63,129 nucleotides of DNA from Oscillospiraceae bacterium (GCA_902795345.1 CADBKO010000011.1:1-63129); one strand, 5' to 3'. Shown: positions 1 through 8,106, counted from the first letter of the stretch. Numbers and translations are program-made. Notes: generated by a model from the sequence alone, not told the origin.

Positions 1-126
1 GGGAGACGAAAGACGGGAGACGAAAGACGGGAGACGAAAGACGGGAGACGAAAGACGGGAGACGAAAGACGGGAGACGAAAGACGGGAGACGATGGACGG
101 GGGACGATGGACGGGAGACGAAGGAC
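1..126. repeat. 14-bp tandem repeat array
   Basis: Six identical head-to-tail copies of a 14-bp unit (GGGAGACGAAAGAC) fill 1-84. Three diverged copies follow to 126 and the array probably continues left of the window. The same short words (GACGAAAGACG, GACGAGAGACG) recur in the composite repeats near 36400, 36970 and 62860. There is no spacer/repeat alternation, so it is not a CRISPR array. An open frame through it (107-334) is low-complexity and not a credible gene. Confidence 0.9.
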
Positions 127-147
127 GAAGAGTTTGGACGGGAGGAA

Positions 148-184
148 CGGATTGCCACACCCGCTGCGCGGGTTCGCAATGACG
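148..184. repeat. REP-like palindrome, copy 1
   Basis: Imperfect palindrome: CGGATTGCCACA, then a GC hairpin (CCCGCTGCGCGGG), then TTCGCAATGACG. Near-identical copies lie at 226-262, 19563-19599, 36344-36385, 37025-37061 and 62888-62924, with a half copy at 19884-19894. The form resembles the extragenic CATTGCGA...GCAATCC palindromes found in many bacteria. Confidence 0.85.
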
Positions 185-225
185 GGGGGACGATGGACGG
201 GGGACGGGGGTTTGGACGGGAGTTA

Positions 226-262
226 CGGATTGCCACAGCCCCTGCGGGGCTTCGCAATGACG
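226..262. repeat. REP-like palindrome, copy 2
   Basis: Second copy of the palindrome at 148-184. It is separated from the first by more GACGATGGACGG-type units. Its central hairpin differs (CCCCTGCGGGG) while the outer arms are conserved. Confidence 0.85.
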
Positions 263-334
263 GGGGCTGGGGCGGGCCGCCCTTTGCTTTGCGCTGCTGT
301 CAGTAAATGGAATAAAATAATCTGCGGATTTTAG

Positions 335-363
335 TTGACAATCACATGATTGTGTGGTATGCT
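335..363 (+). promoter_or_regulatory. Sigma-A promoter with embedded operator for the DUF1836-flotillin locus
   Basis: TTGACA (335-340), a 17-bp spacer and TATGCT (358-363) form a near-consensus promoter 60 bp before the DUF1836 start. A perfect inverted repeat, ACAATCA-CA-TGATTGT (338-353), overlaps the -35 box and fills most of the spacer, where a repressor would block polymerase. The downstream HTH protein is the obvious candidate ligand; that is inference. Confidence 0.75.
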
Positions 364-422
364 TCAGGAAAGACCGGGAGGAGCATGCCCCGGTCCAAGA
401 CGAAGAAAAGGAGGGATGCGCT

Positions 423-965
423 ATGAGAAGGGAGCTGCCGGGAAGCACCCTGGCTTTTGAGGACACCTTCCCCCAGGGGGCGGAAACGCTGATGGCGGCC
501 CTCTTCGCGGGGGGAGACCTGATGCTCAGCCAGGTATCCCACATCTCCGGGCTGGAACCCTATGTGATCCAGAACTGGGTGGCCCGAGGTTTCCTGCCGC
601 CCCCGGTGAGCAAGAAATACTCCCGGCGGCAGCTGAGCCGCATCCTCATCGTCCACATGCTCAAGGGGGTGCTTCCCCTGGAAAGCATCGTCAGCCTCCT
701 CAGCTACGTCAACGGGCACCTGGACGACGTGAGCGACGACACGGTGGACGACAGCCGCCTCTACATCTGGCTCATCCAATGCATCTGCGCCCCCGCCGGC
801 GGGGAGGAGGAAGCCCTGCGGCGCTGCCTGGAGGAATACCAGGAGCCCTTCCCCGGGGCGGCCAGGCGGCTGGAACAGGTCCTGCGCATCATGACGACGG
901 CCTATGCCGCCGCCGAGCTGAAGAAGAAGGCCCAGGCCATGATCGACGGCCTGGACGCAAAGTAA
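423..965 (+). CDS. DUF1836 domain HTH regulator
   Basis: A 180-residue protein. The middle part (LSQVSHISGLEPYVIQNW, then KKYSRRQLSRI) matches the DUF1836 family as I know it: small proteins with a MerR/XRE-like helix-turn-helix and no proven ligand. I chose ATG 423 because AAGGAGGG lies 7 bp upstream; an upstream in-frame start at 354 would sit inside the promoter. It is the first gene of the flotillin locus and is followed after 17 bp by the NfeD-like gene. Its promoter contains a 7-bp-arm palindrome, so autoregulation is plausible. The C-terminus is helical and ends in a Lys-rich amphipathic stretch. The family call is firm, the function is not. Confidence 0.8.
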   Translation: MRRELPGSTLAFEDTFPQGAETLMAALFAGGDLMLSQVSHISGLEPYVIQNWVARGFLPPPVSKKYSRRQLSRILIVHMLKGVLPLESIVSLLSYVNGHLDDVSDDTVDDSRLYIWLIQCICAPAGGEEEALRRCLEEYQEPFPGAARRLEQVLRIMTTAYAAAELKKKAQAMIDGLDAK

Positions 966-982
966 GGGAGGAGGGATAAGAC

Positions 983-1693
983 ATGCGTATCTGGTGGGAA
1001 TCCCTGACGCTTTTGCAGCGTGTGTTCGCCTGCATCGCCATCCCTTCCACCCTGCTGCTGATCCTCCAGCTGGTCATGACCCTGATCGGCCTGGGCGACC
1101 ACGAAGGGGACCTGGACGCGGACGGGGACGGGGTCCCCGACGACGTGGACCTGGATGTGGACGGGGACGGCATCCCCGAGGGCATCGACCTGGACGGGGA
1201 CGGTATCCCGGACATCAGCGTGGCGGACCTGGATCACGACGGCCTGCCCGACGGCGGGGACCACGCCTCCTTCACGGAGAGCCTGGGGAGCCTGCGCCTC
1301 TTCACCTTCCGGGGCATCCTGGCCTTCCTGGCGGTGTGGGGCTGGGCGGTCCTGGCCATCACCCGGGCCGGGCGGCCCTGGCTCATGGGGGTCCTCCTGG
1401 GCCTGGTGCTGGGCGCCGCGGCCATGGTGCTCATCGCCCTGACCATGCAGATGATCCTCCGCCTCCAGGCCGACGGGACCGTGTCCCTGCCCAACGCCGT
1501 GGGCTCCGGCGGGGAAGTGTATCTCTCCGTGCCCGCCCTCCGCTCCGGCGAGGGGAAGGTGAACGTGGTGATCCAGGATACCATGACGGAATGTGCCGCC
1601 GTAACCGACGAGACTTCCCCCATCCCCACCGGCACCCCGGTCACCGTGGTGGGCGTCACCAAGGAGCGGCAGCTCATCGTGATGAGGAGGTGA
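983..1693 (+). CDS. NfeD/YuaF-like membrane protein with DxDxDG repeats
   Basis: A 236-residue protein. An N-terminal membrane segment (about 14-37) is followed by a segment at about 40-92 with reiterated acidic motifs (DADGDGVPDDVDLDVDGDG) of the thrombospondin type-3/EF-like kind that normally bind Ca2+. Two to three further membrane segments follow (about 105-165), then a soluble C-terminus ending in a beta-rich OB-like domain (GTPVTVVGVTKERQLIVM), as in NfeD proteins. NfeD partners usually sit beside flotillins, as with B. subtilis yuaF-floT, and here a flotillin lies two genes downstream. The RBS GGGAGGAGG precedes ATG 983. The acidic insert is unusual for an NfeD protein. Ca2+ binding is inferred from the motif only. 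Confidence 0.75.
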   Translation: MRIWWESLTLLQRVFACIAIPSTLLLILQLVMTLIGLGDHEGDLDADGDGVPDDVDLDVDGDGIPEGIDLDGDGIPDISVADLDHDGLPDGGDHASFTESLGSLRLFTFRGILAFLAVWGWAVLAITRAGRPWLMGVLLGLVLGAAAMVLIALTMQMILRLQADGTVSLPNAVGSGGEVYLSVPALRSGEGKVNVVIQDTMTECAAVTDETSPIPTGTPVTVVGVTKERQLIVMRR

Positions 1694-1699
1694 GGCGGC

Positions 1700-1906
1700 A
1701 TGAACTTCCTGGTAAGCCTGATCCTCGGCGTCGGCTGGCTGGTGGTGGCCTTCATCAACATCGGCAACCACGCCCACTGGGCCATGATCCTGCTGGATTT
1801 CGCCCTCTGCGTCTTCTTCCTGTATAAAGCGTACCGCAAGATCAGCCTGGCCGTGCGGGAAGATATGGAGGAAGAGAAAAGACAAAGCAAAAGCAAGAAG
1901 AAATAG
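1700..1906 (+). CDS. Small two-segment membrane protein
   Basis: A 68-residue protein starting 6 bp after the NfeD-like gene, with GAGGTGAGG as RBS. Residues 3-21 and 26-44 are hydrophobic and would form a helical hairpin. The C-terminus is strongly charged (EDMEEEKRQSKSKKK) and probably cytoplasmic. I do not recognise a named family. Its position between an NfeD-like protein and a flotillin suggests a small accessory subunit of the same membrane assembly, comparable in position only to the small extra genes of other flotillin operons. Confidence 0.7.
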   Translation: MNFLVSLILGVGWLVVAFINIGNHAHWAMILLDFALCVFFLYKAYRKISLAVREDMEEEKRQSKSKKK

Positions 1907-1946
1907 ACGATACAGGGATGGTATGGTATAGTAAGGAGGAATCGAC

Positions 1947-3392
1947 ATGCCCTTTGGATTCGAGACGATCATTCTGATCTGCGTTCTGGTCATCGTGGCC
2001 TTCAGCCTGCTGGTAGCCATCATGCGGCGCTACAAGAAGTGCCCCTCCGACAAGGTGATGGTGGTCTACGGCAACGTGGGCAGCAACAAGGACGGCACCA
2101 GCCGCAGTTCCAAGTGCATCCACGGCGGCGCGGCCTTCGTCTGGCCCATCATCCAGGCGGCGGAGTACCTGGACCTGACCCCCATCAGCATCAGCGTGGA
2201 CCTGCAGAACGCCCTGAGCCGCCAGAACATCCGCATCAACGTGCCCAGCACCTTCACCGTGGGCATCAGCACGGAAAACGGGGTCATGCAGAACGCGGCC
2301 GAGCGGCTGCTGGGCCTCAAGCTGGGGCAGATCCAGGAGCTGGCAAAGGACATCATCTTCGGCCAGCTGCGTCTGGTGATCGCCACCATGGACATCGAGG
2401 AGATCAACGCCGACCGGGATAAATTCCTGGACGCCGTCAGCCGCAACGTGGAGACGGAGCTGAAAAAGATCGGCCTCCGGCTCATCAACGTGAACGTCAC
2501 CGACATCTCCGACGAGAGCGGCTACATCGAGGCCCTGGGCAAGGAAGCGGCCGCCAAGGCCATCAACGACGCCAAGCGCACCGTGGCCGAGAAGGAGCGC
2601 GACGGCTCCATCGGCGTGGCGAATGCCGACAGGGATCAGCGCGTCAGCGTGTCCGAGGCCAACGCCCTGGCCATCGAGGGCGAGAACAACGCCAAGGTCC
2701 AGGTCGCCATGTCCGACGCCCAGCGCCGGGAGAAGGAAGCCGAGGCCCTGCGCCTGGCCACCGCCGCCGAATCCATCCAGGCGGCAAAAGCAAGAGAAGA
2801 AGCCTACGCAGCCGAGCAGCAGGCCGAAGCCGCCCGCGCCGCCCGCGAGAAGGCCACCCAGGAGGCGGACGTCATCGTCTCCACGGAGATCGCCAAGCGG
2901 AAGGCCGAGCTGGAAGCCGAGGCCGAAGCCGAGCAGATCCGCCGCAAGGCCGCCGGCGAAGCCGACGCCATCCGCAGCCGGGCCGCCGGTGAGGCGGACG
3001 CCATCCGCAGCCGCATGCTGGCGGAGGCCGAGGGCCAGAAGGAGATCCTCATGAAGCAGGCCCAGGGCCTGCGGGCCATCGTGGAGGCCGCCGGAGGCGA
3101 CCCCAGGGCCGCCGCCCAGCTGATGCTCACCGACAAGATGGAGGACCTGATCCGCATCCAGGTGGAAGCGGTGAAGAACGTGAAGATCGACAAGGTCACC
3201 GTCTGGGATTCCGGCGAGGGCAAGGACGGCAAGAGCGCCACCGCCGGCTACATCTCCGGCCTCATGAAGAGCATCCCGCCCCTGAACGAGATGTTCCAGA
3301 TGGCCGGCATGGAGCTGCCCCCCTTCCTGGGCAGCGAGAAAAAAGAGGCTGCGGCCCCCGCCGCCGAGGCGGAGCCCGTCAGCGCCCAGTAA
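1947..3392 (+). CDS. floT: Flotillin, FloT/YqiK type
   Basis: A 481-residue SPFH/band-7 scaffold protein. A membrane-inserted segment (about 5-25) is followed by the SPFH domain (about 30-200) and a long coiled-coil flotillin domain rich in Glu-Ala heptads (about 205-385; e.g. KAAGEADAIRSRAAGEADA). The C-terminal part contains ITVWDSG-like and PPLNEMFQMAG segments typical of FloT. Flotillins organise functional membrane microdomains and act with NfeD proteins. The RBS AAGGAGG lies 9 bp before ATG 1947. A 24-bp direct duplication in the coding DNA (GCCGGCGAAGCCGACGCC and its repeat, about 2951-3008) encodes the doubled AAGEADAIRSR unit. Confidence 0.92.
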   Translation: MPFGFETIILICVLVIVAFSLLVAIMRRYKKCPSDKVMVVYGNVGSNKDGTSRSSKCIHGGAAFVWPIIQAAEYLDLTPISISVDLQNALSRQNIRINVPSTFTVGISTENGVMQNAAERLLGLKLGQIQELAKDIIFGQLRLVIATMDIEEINADRDKFLDAVSRNVETELKKIGLRLINVNVTDISDESGYIEALGKEAAAKAINDAKRTVAEKERDGSIGVANADRDQRVSVSEANALAIEGENNAKVQVAMSDAQRREKEAEALRLATAAESIQAAKAREEAYAAEQQAEAARAAREKATQEADVIVSTEIAKRKAELEAEAEAEQIRRKAAGEADAIRSRAAGEADAIRSRMLAEAEGQKEILMKQAQGLRAIVEAAGGDPRAAAQLMLTDKMEDLIRIQVEAVKNVKIDKVTVWDSGEGKDGKSATAGYISGLMKSIPPLNEMFQMAGMELPPFLGSEKKEAAAPAAEAEPVSAQ

Positions 3393-3464
3393 TCCCCGCC
3401 GCCCCCTCCCTCCGCCCAAGCGCGGAGGGGCGGGCGGCCTGAAAGAAGAATCGAGGAAGCAGAC

Positions 3465-3929
3465 ATGAGCAGAAACAACCGCAAGATCACCCAGCGCCCC
3501 ACCCGTCCCGAGAATCCCTTCACTTCCCAGGACGCCCGGCAAAGGGCCGCTGAGCGGAACAAGAGGAAGATAGCAGAACAGCGGACCATCCGCGGCCTGA
3601 AAAGGATCATCCGCCGGATGGTGGGCGCAGGGATCGTCATGATCCTGGCCGGCTTGTATATGACCAGATATGCCCCCTTTTATGCGGAGAAGCAGTGGAC
3701 CCTGCTCATCGGCGTCAAGATGCCCCTGCCCAAGGTGGCCATGCTCGTCGGCTGCATCATGCTCATCGTCGCCATCGTCTGCTTCCTGAGAAGCTACCGC
3801 TGCCCCAAGTGCGGCACGCTGCTGGCCCTGACGCCCTATACCAGGATCACCAAATGCCGGGGCTGCGGCGCGGAGCTTTCCGAGAGCGACAATTACTATA
3901 TGAAAGAAGAAAACGAAAGGGAGGAGTAA
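3465..3929 (+). CDS. Membrane protein with C-terminal zinc ribbon
   Basis: A 154-residue protein. A basic N-terminus (about 1-50, rich in Arg/Lys) is followed by two hydrophobic segments (about 51-70 and 87-106). A soluble tail has two Cys pairs, CPKC and CRGC (about 112-133), spaced as in a zinc ribbon. It lies between the FloT-type flotillin and the second NfeD gene; its stop is 1 bp before the next ATG, so the two are probably translationally coupled. I know no assigned function. A 72-bp gap before it holds a GC-rich inverted repeat but no clear terminator. Confidence 0.65.
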   Translation: MSRNNRKITQRPTRPENPFTSQDARQRAAERNKRKIAEQRTIRGLKRIIRRMVGAGIVMILAGLYMTRYAPFYAEKQWTLLIGVKMPLPKVAMLVGCIMLIVAIVCFLRSYRCPKCGTLLALTPYTRITKCRGCGAELSESDNYYMKEENEREE

Positions 3930-3930
3930 C

Positions 3931-4428
3931 ATGCCGGAGTTTTTCAGCGGCATCTCCCTTTGGTCGCTGGTCCTGCTGGTGGCAGGAATCGGCTTCCTGA
4001 TCGGGGAGATCTTTCATCCCGGCTTCGGGCTGCCGGGCGTCCTGGGCCTCGTGTGCCTGGGGCTGGACATCCTGATCTCGGCCCAGACTTTGGCCCAGGG
4101 CCTGCTCATGACGGCCATCGCCGCCGTGATCGTCCTGGTGGTCTTCCTCATCGGCGCCGGCTGCATCAGCCGGGGCAAGCTGCCCAAAAAGCTGGTGCTC
4201 AGCGATGAAAACGGCTCCGTCGAGGGCTTCGTCAGCGGCGACGGGGACGGCGCCGCCCCCGGCCAGACCGGGCGGGCTGCCACGGTGCTGCGCCCCGCGG
4301 GCATCGCGGAGATCGGCGGCAGGCGCCTGGACGTGGTCACCCGGGGGGAGTTCATCCCCGAGGGGGCGTCCCTGCGGGTGGAGGCCGTGGAAGGCAGCCG
4401 GATCGTGGTCGCGGCTGCGGAAGAATGA
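3931..4428 (+). CDS. NfeD family membrane protein, short form
   Basis: A 165-residue protein. Three membrane segments (about 10-75) contain the GEIFHPGFGLPGVLG signature typical of short NfeD proteins. A linker and a C-terminal OB-fold domain follow (about 105-162; GRAATVLRPAGIAEIGGRRL, then VEGSRIVV). These proteins pair with flotillins, and the FloA-type gene starts 48 bp downstream, as in the yqeZ-yqfA order of B. subtilis. The RBS GGGAGGAG precedes ATG 3931. It is distinct from the DxDxDG-bearing NfeD-like protein at 983, so the locus has two NfeD-flotillin pairs. Confidence 0.9.
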   Translation: MPEFFSGISLWSLVLLVAGIGFLIGEIFHPGFGLPGVLGLVCLGLDILISAQTLAQGLLMTAIAAVIVLVVFLIGAGCISRGKLPKKLVLSDENGSVEGFVSGDGDGAAPGQTGRAATVLRPAGIAEIGGRRLDVVTRGEFIPEGASLRVEAVEGSRIVVAAAEE

Positions 4429-4476
4429 GTTGGAATAAACAAGGAATAATACGGAATGATTAAGGAGTTGAGTACA

Positions 4477-5448
4477 ATGCCGACGTTTTTGACCGGACCG
4501 ATCATCATTATCGCCGTCGTCATCCTGGCCCTGGTGATTCTCTTCCGTTTCGTACCCATGGGCCTGTGGATCAGCGCACTGGCGGCCAACGTCCATGTGG
4601 GCATCTTCACCCTCATCGGCATGCGGCTGCGCCGCGTGGTGCCCGCCAGGATCGTCAATCCCCTTATCAAGGCCGTGAAGGCCGGCATCAAGATCCCCAT
4701 CAACAAGCTGGAAGCCCATTACCTGGCCGGCGGCAACGTGGACCGGGTGGTGAATTCCCTCATCGCGGCCCAGCGGGCCAATATCCCCCTGGAGTTCGAG
4801 CGGGCCTGCGCCATCGACCTGGCCGGGCGCGACGTGCTGGAGGCCGTGCAGATGAGCGTCAACCCCAAGGTCATCGAGACCCCCGTGGTGGCCGCCATCG
4901 CCAAGGACGGCATCGAGCTGAAGGCCAAGGCGAAGGTCACTGTCCGGGCCAACATCGACCGGCTGGTGGGCGGCGCCGGGGAGCAGACCATCATCGCCCG
5001 CGTGGGCGAGGGCGTGGTCACCACCATCGGCAGCGCCGAGGACCACAAATCCGTCCTGGAGAATCCGGATATGATCTCCAAGACCGTGCTTTCTAAGGGC
5101 CTGGAGGCGGGCACCGCCTTCGAGATCCTCTCCATCGACATCGCGGACATCGACGTGGGCCGGAATATCGGCGCCCAGCTGCAGACCGACCAGGCCGAGG
5201 CGGACAAGAAGATCGCCCAGGCCAAGGCCGAGGAACGGCGGGCCATGGCCATCGCCGGGGAGCAGGAGATGAAGGCCAAGGTCCAGGAGATGCGGGCCAA
5301 GGTGGTGGAGGCCGAGGCCGAAGTGCCCATGGCCATGGCCCAGGCCCTGCGGGACGGCAAGCTGGGGGTCATGGACTACTACAACCTGCAGAACGTGATC
5401 TCCGACACGAAGATGCGGGAAGCCATCGCCACCGAGGAGAAGAAGTAA
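4477..5448 (+). CDS. floA: Flotillin-like protein FloA
   Basis: A 323-residue protein that aligns by eye along its whole length with the FloA/YqfA family. It has an N-terminal hydrophobic re-entrant segment (about 4-28), the conserved [20 protein letters not shown] stretch, [20 protein letters not shown], and [25 protein letters not shown] (quoted in part) before the Ala/Glu coiled coil. I chose ATG 4477 because AAGGAG lies 9 bp upstream and the protein then begins at the usual point; an in-frame ATG at 4456 has a poorer site. FloA forms microdomains separate from those of FloT. Confidence 0.95.
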   Translation: MPTFLTGPIIIIAVVILALVILFRFVPMGLWISALAANVHVGIFTLIGMRLRRVVPARIVNPLIKAVKAGIKIPINKLEAHYLAGGNVDRVVNSLIAAQRANIPLEFERACAIDLAGRDVLEAVQMSVNPKVIETPVVAAIAKDGIELKAKAKVTVRANIDRLVGGAGEQTIIARVGEGVVTTIGSAEDHKSVLENPDMISKTVLSKGLEAGTAFEILSIDIADIDVGRNIGAQLQTDQAEADKKIAQAKAEERRAMAIAGEQEMKAKVQEMRAKVVEAEAEVPMAMAQALRDGKLGVMDYYNLQNVISDTKMREAIATEEKK

Positions 5449-5769
5449 TGGCCGCCGCGGTGATCCGCCCGGAGGAAGGCTTCGGGACGGAGGGCACCAT
5501 TCAGACCCAGGGCATCGGGCTCACGGAAGGCCTCGGGATCGTGGAGGGCACGCCAAAAAACGTGACCTCCAGGGTTGCTGCACCCTCCGCCTCCCCGAAA
5601 AATACCATCCGCAGCGCCATGCCCGCCATGCGCTCCGCCGTTGTCTGGTCGGAGATACTGGGGAAGCCGAAAGCCTTGCGGGGCAGGAGATGAACCGACC
5701 GGCGGGCGGGGGCACAGTCCCTCGCCCGCCTTGTCATAATACCGATCTCAATCAAAGGAGGTAATTACA
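5449..5769. other. Intergenic stretch after floA
   Basis: A 320-bp gap. An open frame (5448-5693 plus, 81 codons) overlaps the floA stop by one base (TAATG) and could be translationally coupled, but its composition is low-complexity and I recognise nothing in it. The opposite strand is also open. I see no convincing terminator. The last bases carry the strong RBS of the DUF4177 gene. Confidence 0.4.
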
Positions 5770-5970
5770 GTGTATATCTATAAGACGGAAATCCTGAAAG
5801 TCGGCGTGAAATTCTGGTCCGACAAAGCCAACGACGAAGACGCCGCCGCCCTGGACGAGCTGCTGAACCGGCGCGCTTCCGAGGGCTGGGAGCTTGCAGC
5901 CTACGATTACATGGCCACCTCCAGCCAGATCAAGGGAGCTTTTATCATCACCTTCCGCAAAGCGCAGTAA
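5770..5970 (+). CDS. DUF4177 domain protein
   Basis: A 66-residue protein. It has the layout of DUF4177 proteins: YKTEILK at the start, then a helix with LDELLNRRASEGWELAAYD and a final beta strand (GAFIITFRK). These are small single-domain proteins of unknown function. It starts with GTG 5770, chosen because AAAGGAGGT lies 8 bp upstream and no ATG is available. A strong hairpin (5998-6027) follows, so it is probably the last gene of the flotillin locus. Confidence 0.8.
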   Translation: MYIYKTEILKVGVKFWSDKANDEDAAALDELLNRRASEGWELAAYDYMATSSQIKGAFIITFRKAQ

Positions 5971-5997
5971 CTGAAAAAGGGAGCGCCAGGTGCCCGT

Positions 5998-6027
5998 CCC
6001 TGGGACGGAGAGGTCCCCGTCCCAGGG
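5998..6027 (+). terminator. GC-rich hairpin after DUF4177
   Basis: A perfect 11-bp stem, CCCTGGGACGG (5998-6008) and CCGTCCCAGGG (6017-6027), with an 8-nt loop. There is no T-run after it, so termination is only probable. Confidence 0.45.
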
Positions 6028-6116
6028 GGTGGACAGGCCGCCATCGGTTGATTCCTTCCCGCCTTCGATTCCCGTACAGTCTACGGAACGGATTTTTGGG
6101 TTTTTGAAAGTTTCTC

Positions 6117-6147
6117 TTGACTATAACCTGACGTCATAACTTAGGCT
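6117..6147 (+). promoter_or_regulatory. MerR-type promoter with long spacer
   Basis: TTGACT (6117-6122) and TAGGCT (6142-6147) are separated by 19 bp instead of 17. The spacer contains the palindrome TGACGTCA (6129-6136). Over-long spacers with a central dyad are the hallmark of MerR-activated promoters. The gene that follows encodes a MerR domain, so direct autoregulation is likely. Confidence 0.65.
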
Positions 6148-6165
6148 GAGACCGAGGTGATGGAA

Positions 6166-8106
6166 ATGCGCATCAAAGAAGTCTCAAAAATGACAGGGCT
6201 GACAGAGCGGACCATCCGTTATTACGAAAGCTGCGGCCTGGTGATCCCCGATATGGAGATGAAGGACCATCGGGTCTGGAGAGATTACAGTGAAGAACAT
6301 GCCCGGCTGCTTTCTGCCGTGGGCACCCTGCGGCGGGCCTCCTTCCGGGTGGAGGAGATCGCCCTGCTTCTCTCCGCCCCGGAGAAGATACCGGAGACAG
6401 TCAAGAGAGTACGGGAGCGGGTGGAGGCGACCAGGGCCGAGGCGGAAAAGCTCTGCGAGCGCCTGGGCCAGCCGGACCTGGCGGAGGCAGCCGATATCGT
6501 CGATCTTGCCCGGCAGTTGGAGAAAACGACCTCCGGCTTCGAGCTTCCCCCGTCGGACTGGAACTACCGGACCAGGGGGATGGACCGGTATTACCGGGAG
6601 CCCCGTTCCCTCTCCGCTTCCCTGGCGGTGAGGATCGCCGTGCTGGTCTGCGTCCTTTGGCTCCTGAGCATGGTGCTGGTGACCTGCGTGACCGCGAAGG
6701 ACCTGGGCCGTCAGGCGGCGGTGGAGTGTGAAGATGCACTGAATACCTTTTTCGAAGACCCGGAAACGGCGGCATCCCTGACGGAGCAGAGCTTTCGCCC
6801 CGGAAACGGCATCTTGACGCGCTCCGGTCTGGAATTCGAACTGATGAAAGCGACCCTCGTTCTGAACGAGCGTGGGATCGTGACCGAAAACGAGGGATTT
6901 CAGGTGGAGCTTTCCGCTGCCAATGCCGATACAGAACTGGGGCTGGCGGTCATGGAAGGCCGGCTTTGCCTGATGTTTGCCGCGAATCCGGGGATCGGGA
7001 ATACGCGGAGCGCGAAATCCTCCCGCAGTTATCTGACGTTCCGGGACGCGACGCAGCTGGGGGTCAGCTTTCCCTGCCGGGAGATCGCCGGAAACTACCC
7101 CGACGATGAGGAACGTTACGTCGTTGGGATCCCCGTTCAGGAAGGGACGCTCCATGAGGGGGCGATCCCCTCGTCGGGAATCTTTTCCGCTCCGGAGACG
7201 GAGTTCCGCCCGCCCCTGGAGCTGCTGGACGGCATTGAGAGCGGCGAGTTTCATTTCGACGCCGACGGTGTTTTCCAGGGCAGCTGCCTTCGCGGCGCCT
7301 GGCAGCGGGACGGGGAGGGGGAGAAGGCCTGTTTCCTCCTGGCGGCCTATGGATGGAGCCCGCTGGCGATGGCGTTCCGCCTGCTGCCCGGCACTTATCT
7401 CGTCGGCCTGGCCCTTTTCCTGCTGTTGGGCTTCCTCCTTTGGCTGGCCCTGCGCCGCAGCCTGGTACGACCCCTGAAAGCCTGGGACGCGGCCCTGGGG
7501 GATACGCTTCTGGCGGTGAACCCGGAGGAATTCGACTATTCCTGCCGCTACCGGGAGCTGCGGGATCTGGCCGCCCTCTATCTTCTGCGCCGCCAGATGC
7601 AGGAAGCTTCCTCACAAAAGCCGTCCACGGAGGAGGTCGATCCGGTATCAGCCATGGATACGGCGCTGCGGAAGCTTCTGCCCCTGATCGACGCCCGCAG
7701 GATGGACCCGGCGATGGATTATCGGACGGAAGGGGCTGTCGCCGCTTCCTCCAAGGCCTTGGAAGAAGCACTGCTGGCCCTGATCCGGGAGGCGCTTCCC
7801 TATGGGGAACAGGATGAAAAGCTGGTCCTGCGGATCCAGGAAAGAGAAGGCTTCATTCTGGCGGAAGCGGAAGTCAGAACAAAGGCTTTTCGCTCCGGAA
7901 CCTACGAGGCACTCTGGGAGGGCATTTACCGACTGCCTGGGAGGGGCGACGCGCCGGGGGCCAAACTAAGGCGGGCCTCTGCCGCCATTCCCTGCTCCTT
8001 CGTCTCTGTGCACAAGACCCGCCGCGCCCTCTGCCTGACCCTGGGCCTCCCGGCAGCGAAGGCGGAAACAGATTCAGACGCGGGAAATCGGCGTTTTGAT
8101 GGATAA
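6166..8106 (+). CDS. MerR-type HTH fused to a membrane sensor with kinase-like C-terminus
   Basis: A 646-residue protein. Residues 1-70 are a MerR DNA-binding domain (MRIKEVSKMTGLTERTIRYY). A dimerisation-type coiled coil follows (about 75-125). Membrane segment 1 (about 153-175) and segment 2 (about 406-428) enclose about 230 extracytoplasmic residues. After segment 2 comes a HAMP-like start (RRSLVRPLKAW) and about 200 residues that look like a decayed histidine kinase: ALEEALLALIREALPYG resembles an N-box helix, but I find no H-box and no glycine-rich ATP lid. Start 6166 follows GAGGTGA by 5 bp and gives the usual MerR N-terminus. This suggests a one-component membrane-bound regulator. I know of no characterised protein with this arrangement. 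Confidence 0.8.
   Translation: MRIKEVSKMTGLTERTIRYYESCGLVIPDMEMKDHRVWRDYSEEHARLLSAVGTLRRASFRVEEIALLLSAPEKIPETVKRVRERVEATRAEAEKLCERLGQPDLAEAADIVDLARQLEKTTSGFELPPSDWNYRTRGMDRYYREPRSLSASLAVRIAVLVCVLWLLSMVLVTCVTAKDLGRQAAVECEDALNTFFEDPETAASLTEQSFRPGNGILTRSGLEFELMKATLVLNERGIVTENEGFQVELSAANADTELGLAVMEGRLCLMFAANPGIGNTRSAKSSRSYLTFRDATQLGVSFPCREIAGNYPDDEERYVVGIPVQEGTLHEGAIPSSGIFSAPETEFRPPLELLDGIESGEFHFDADGVFQGSCLRGAWQRDGEGEKACFLLAAYGWSPLAMAFRLLPGTYLVGLALFLLLGFLLWLALRRSLVRPLKAWDAALGDTLLAVNPEEFDYSCRYRELRDLAALYLLRRQMQEASSQKPSTEEVDPVSAMDTALRKLLPLIDARRMDPAMDYRTEGAVAASSKALEEALLALIREALPYGEQDEKLVLRIQEREGFILAEAEVRTKAFRSGTYEALWEGIYRLPGRGDAPGAKLRRASAAIPCSFVSVHKTRRALCLTLGLPAAKAETDSDAGNRRFDG

Noticed and set aside
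1..126. CRISPR array
   Set aside because: The units are directly adjacent 14-mers with no spacers, and no cas genes are present.
1842..3953. A 703-codon open frame on the minus strand across the flotillin gene
   Set aside because: It is antisense to a clear flotillin, low-complexity (His/Gly/Asp/Leu-rich) and arises because GC-rich codons leave few stops on the other strand.
5448..5693. 81-codon frame overlapping the floA stop
   Set aside because: Low-complexity product, no homology I recognise, opposite strand equally open. Kept only as a remark on the intergenic region.
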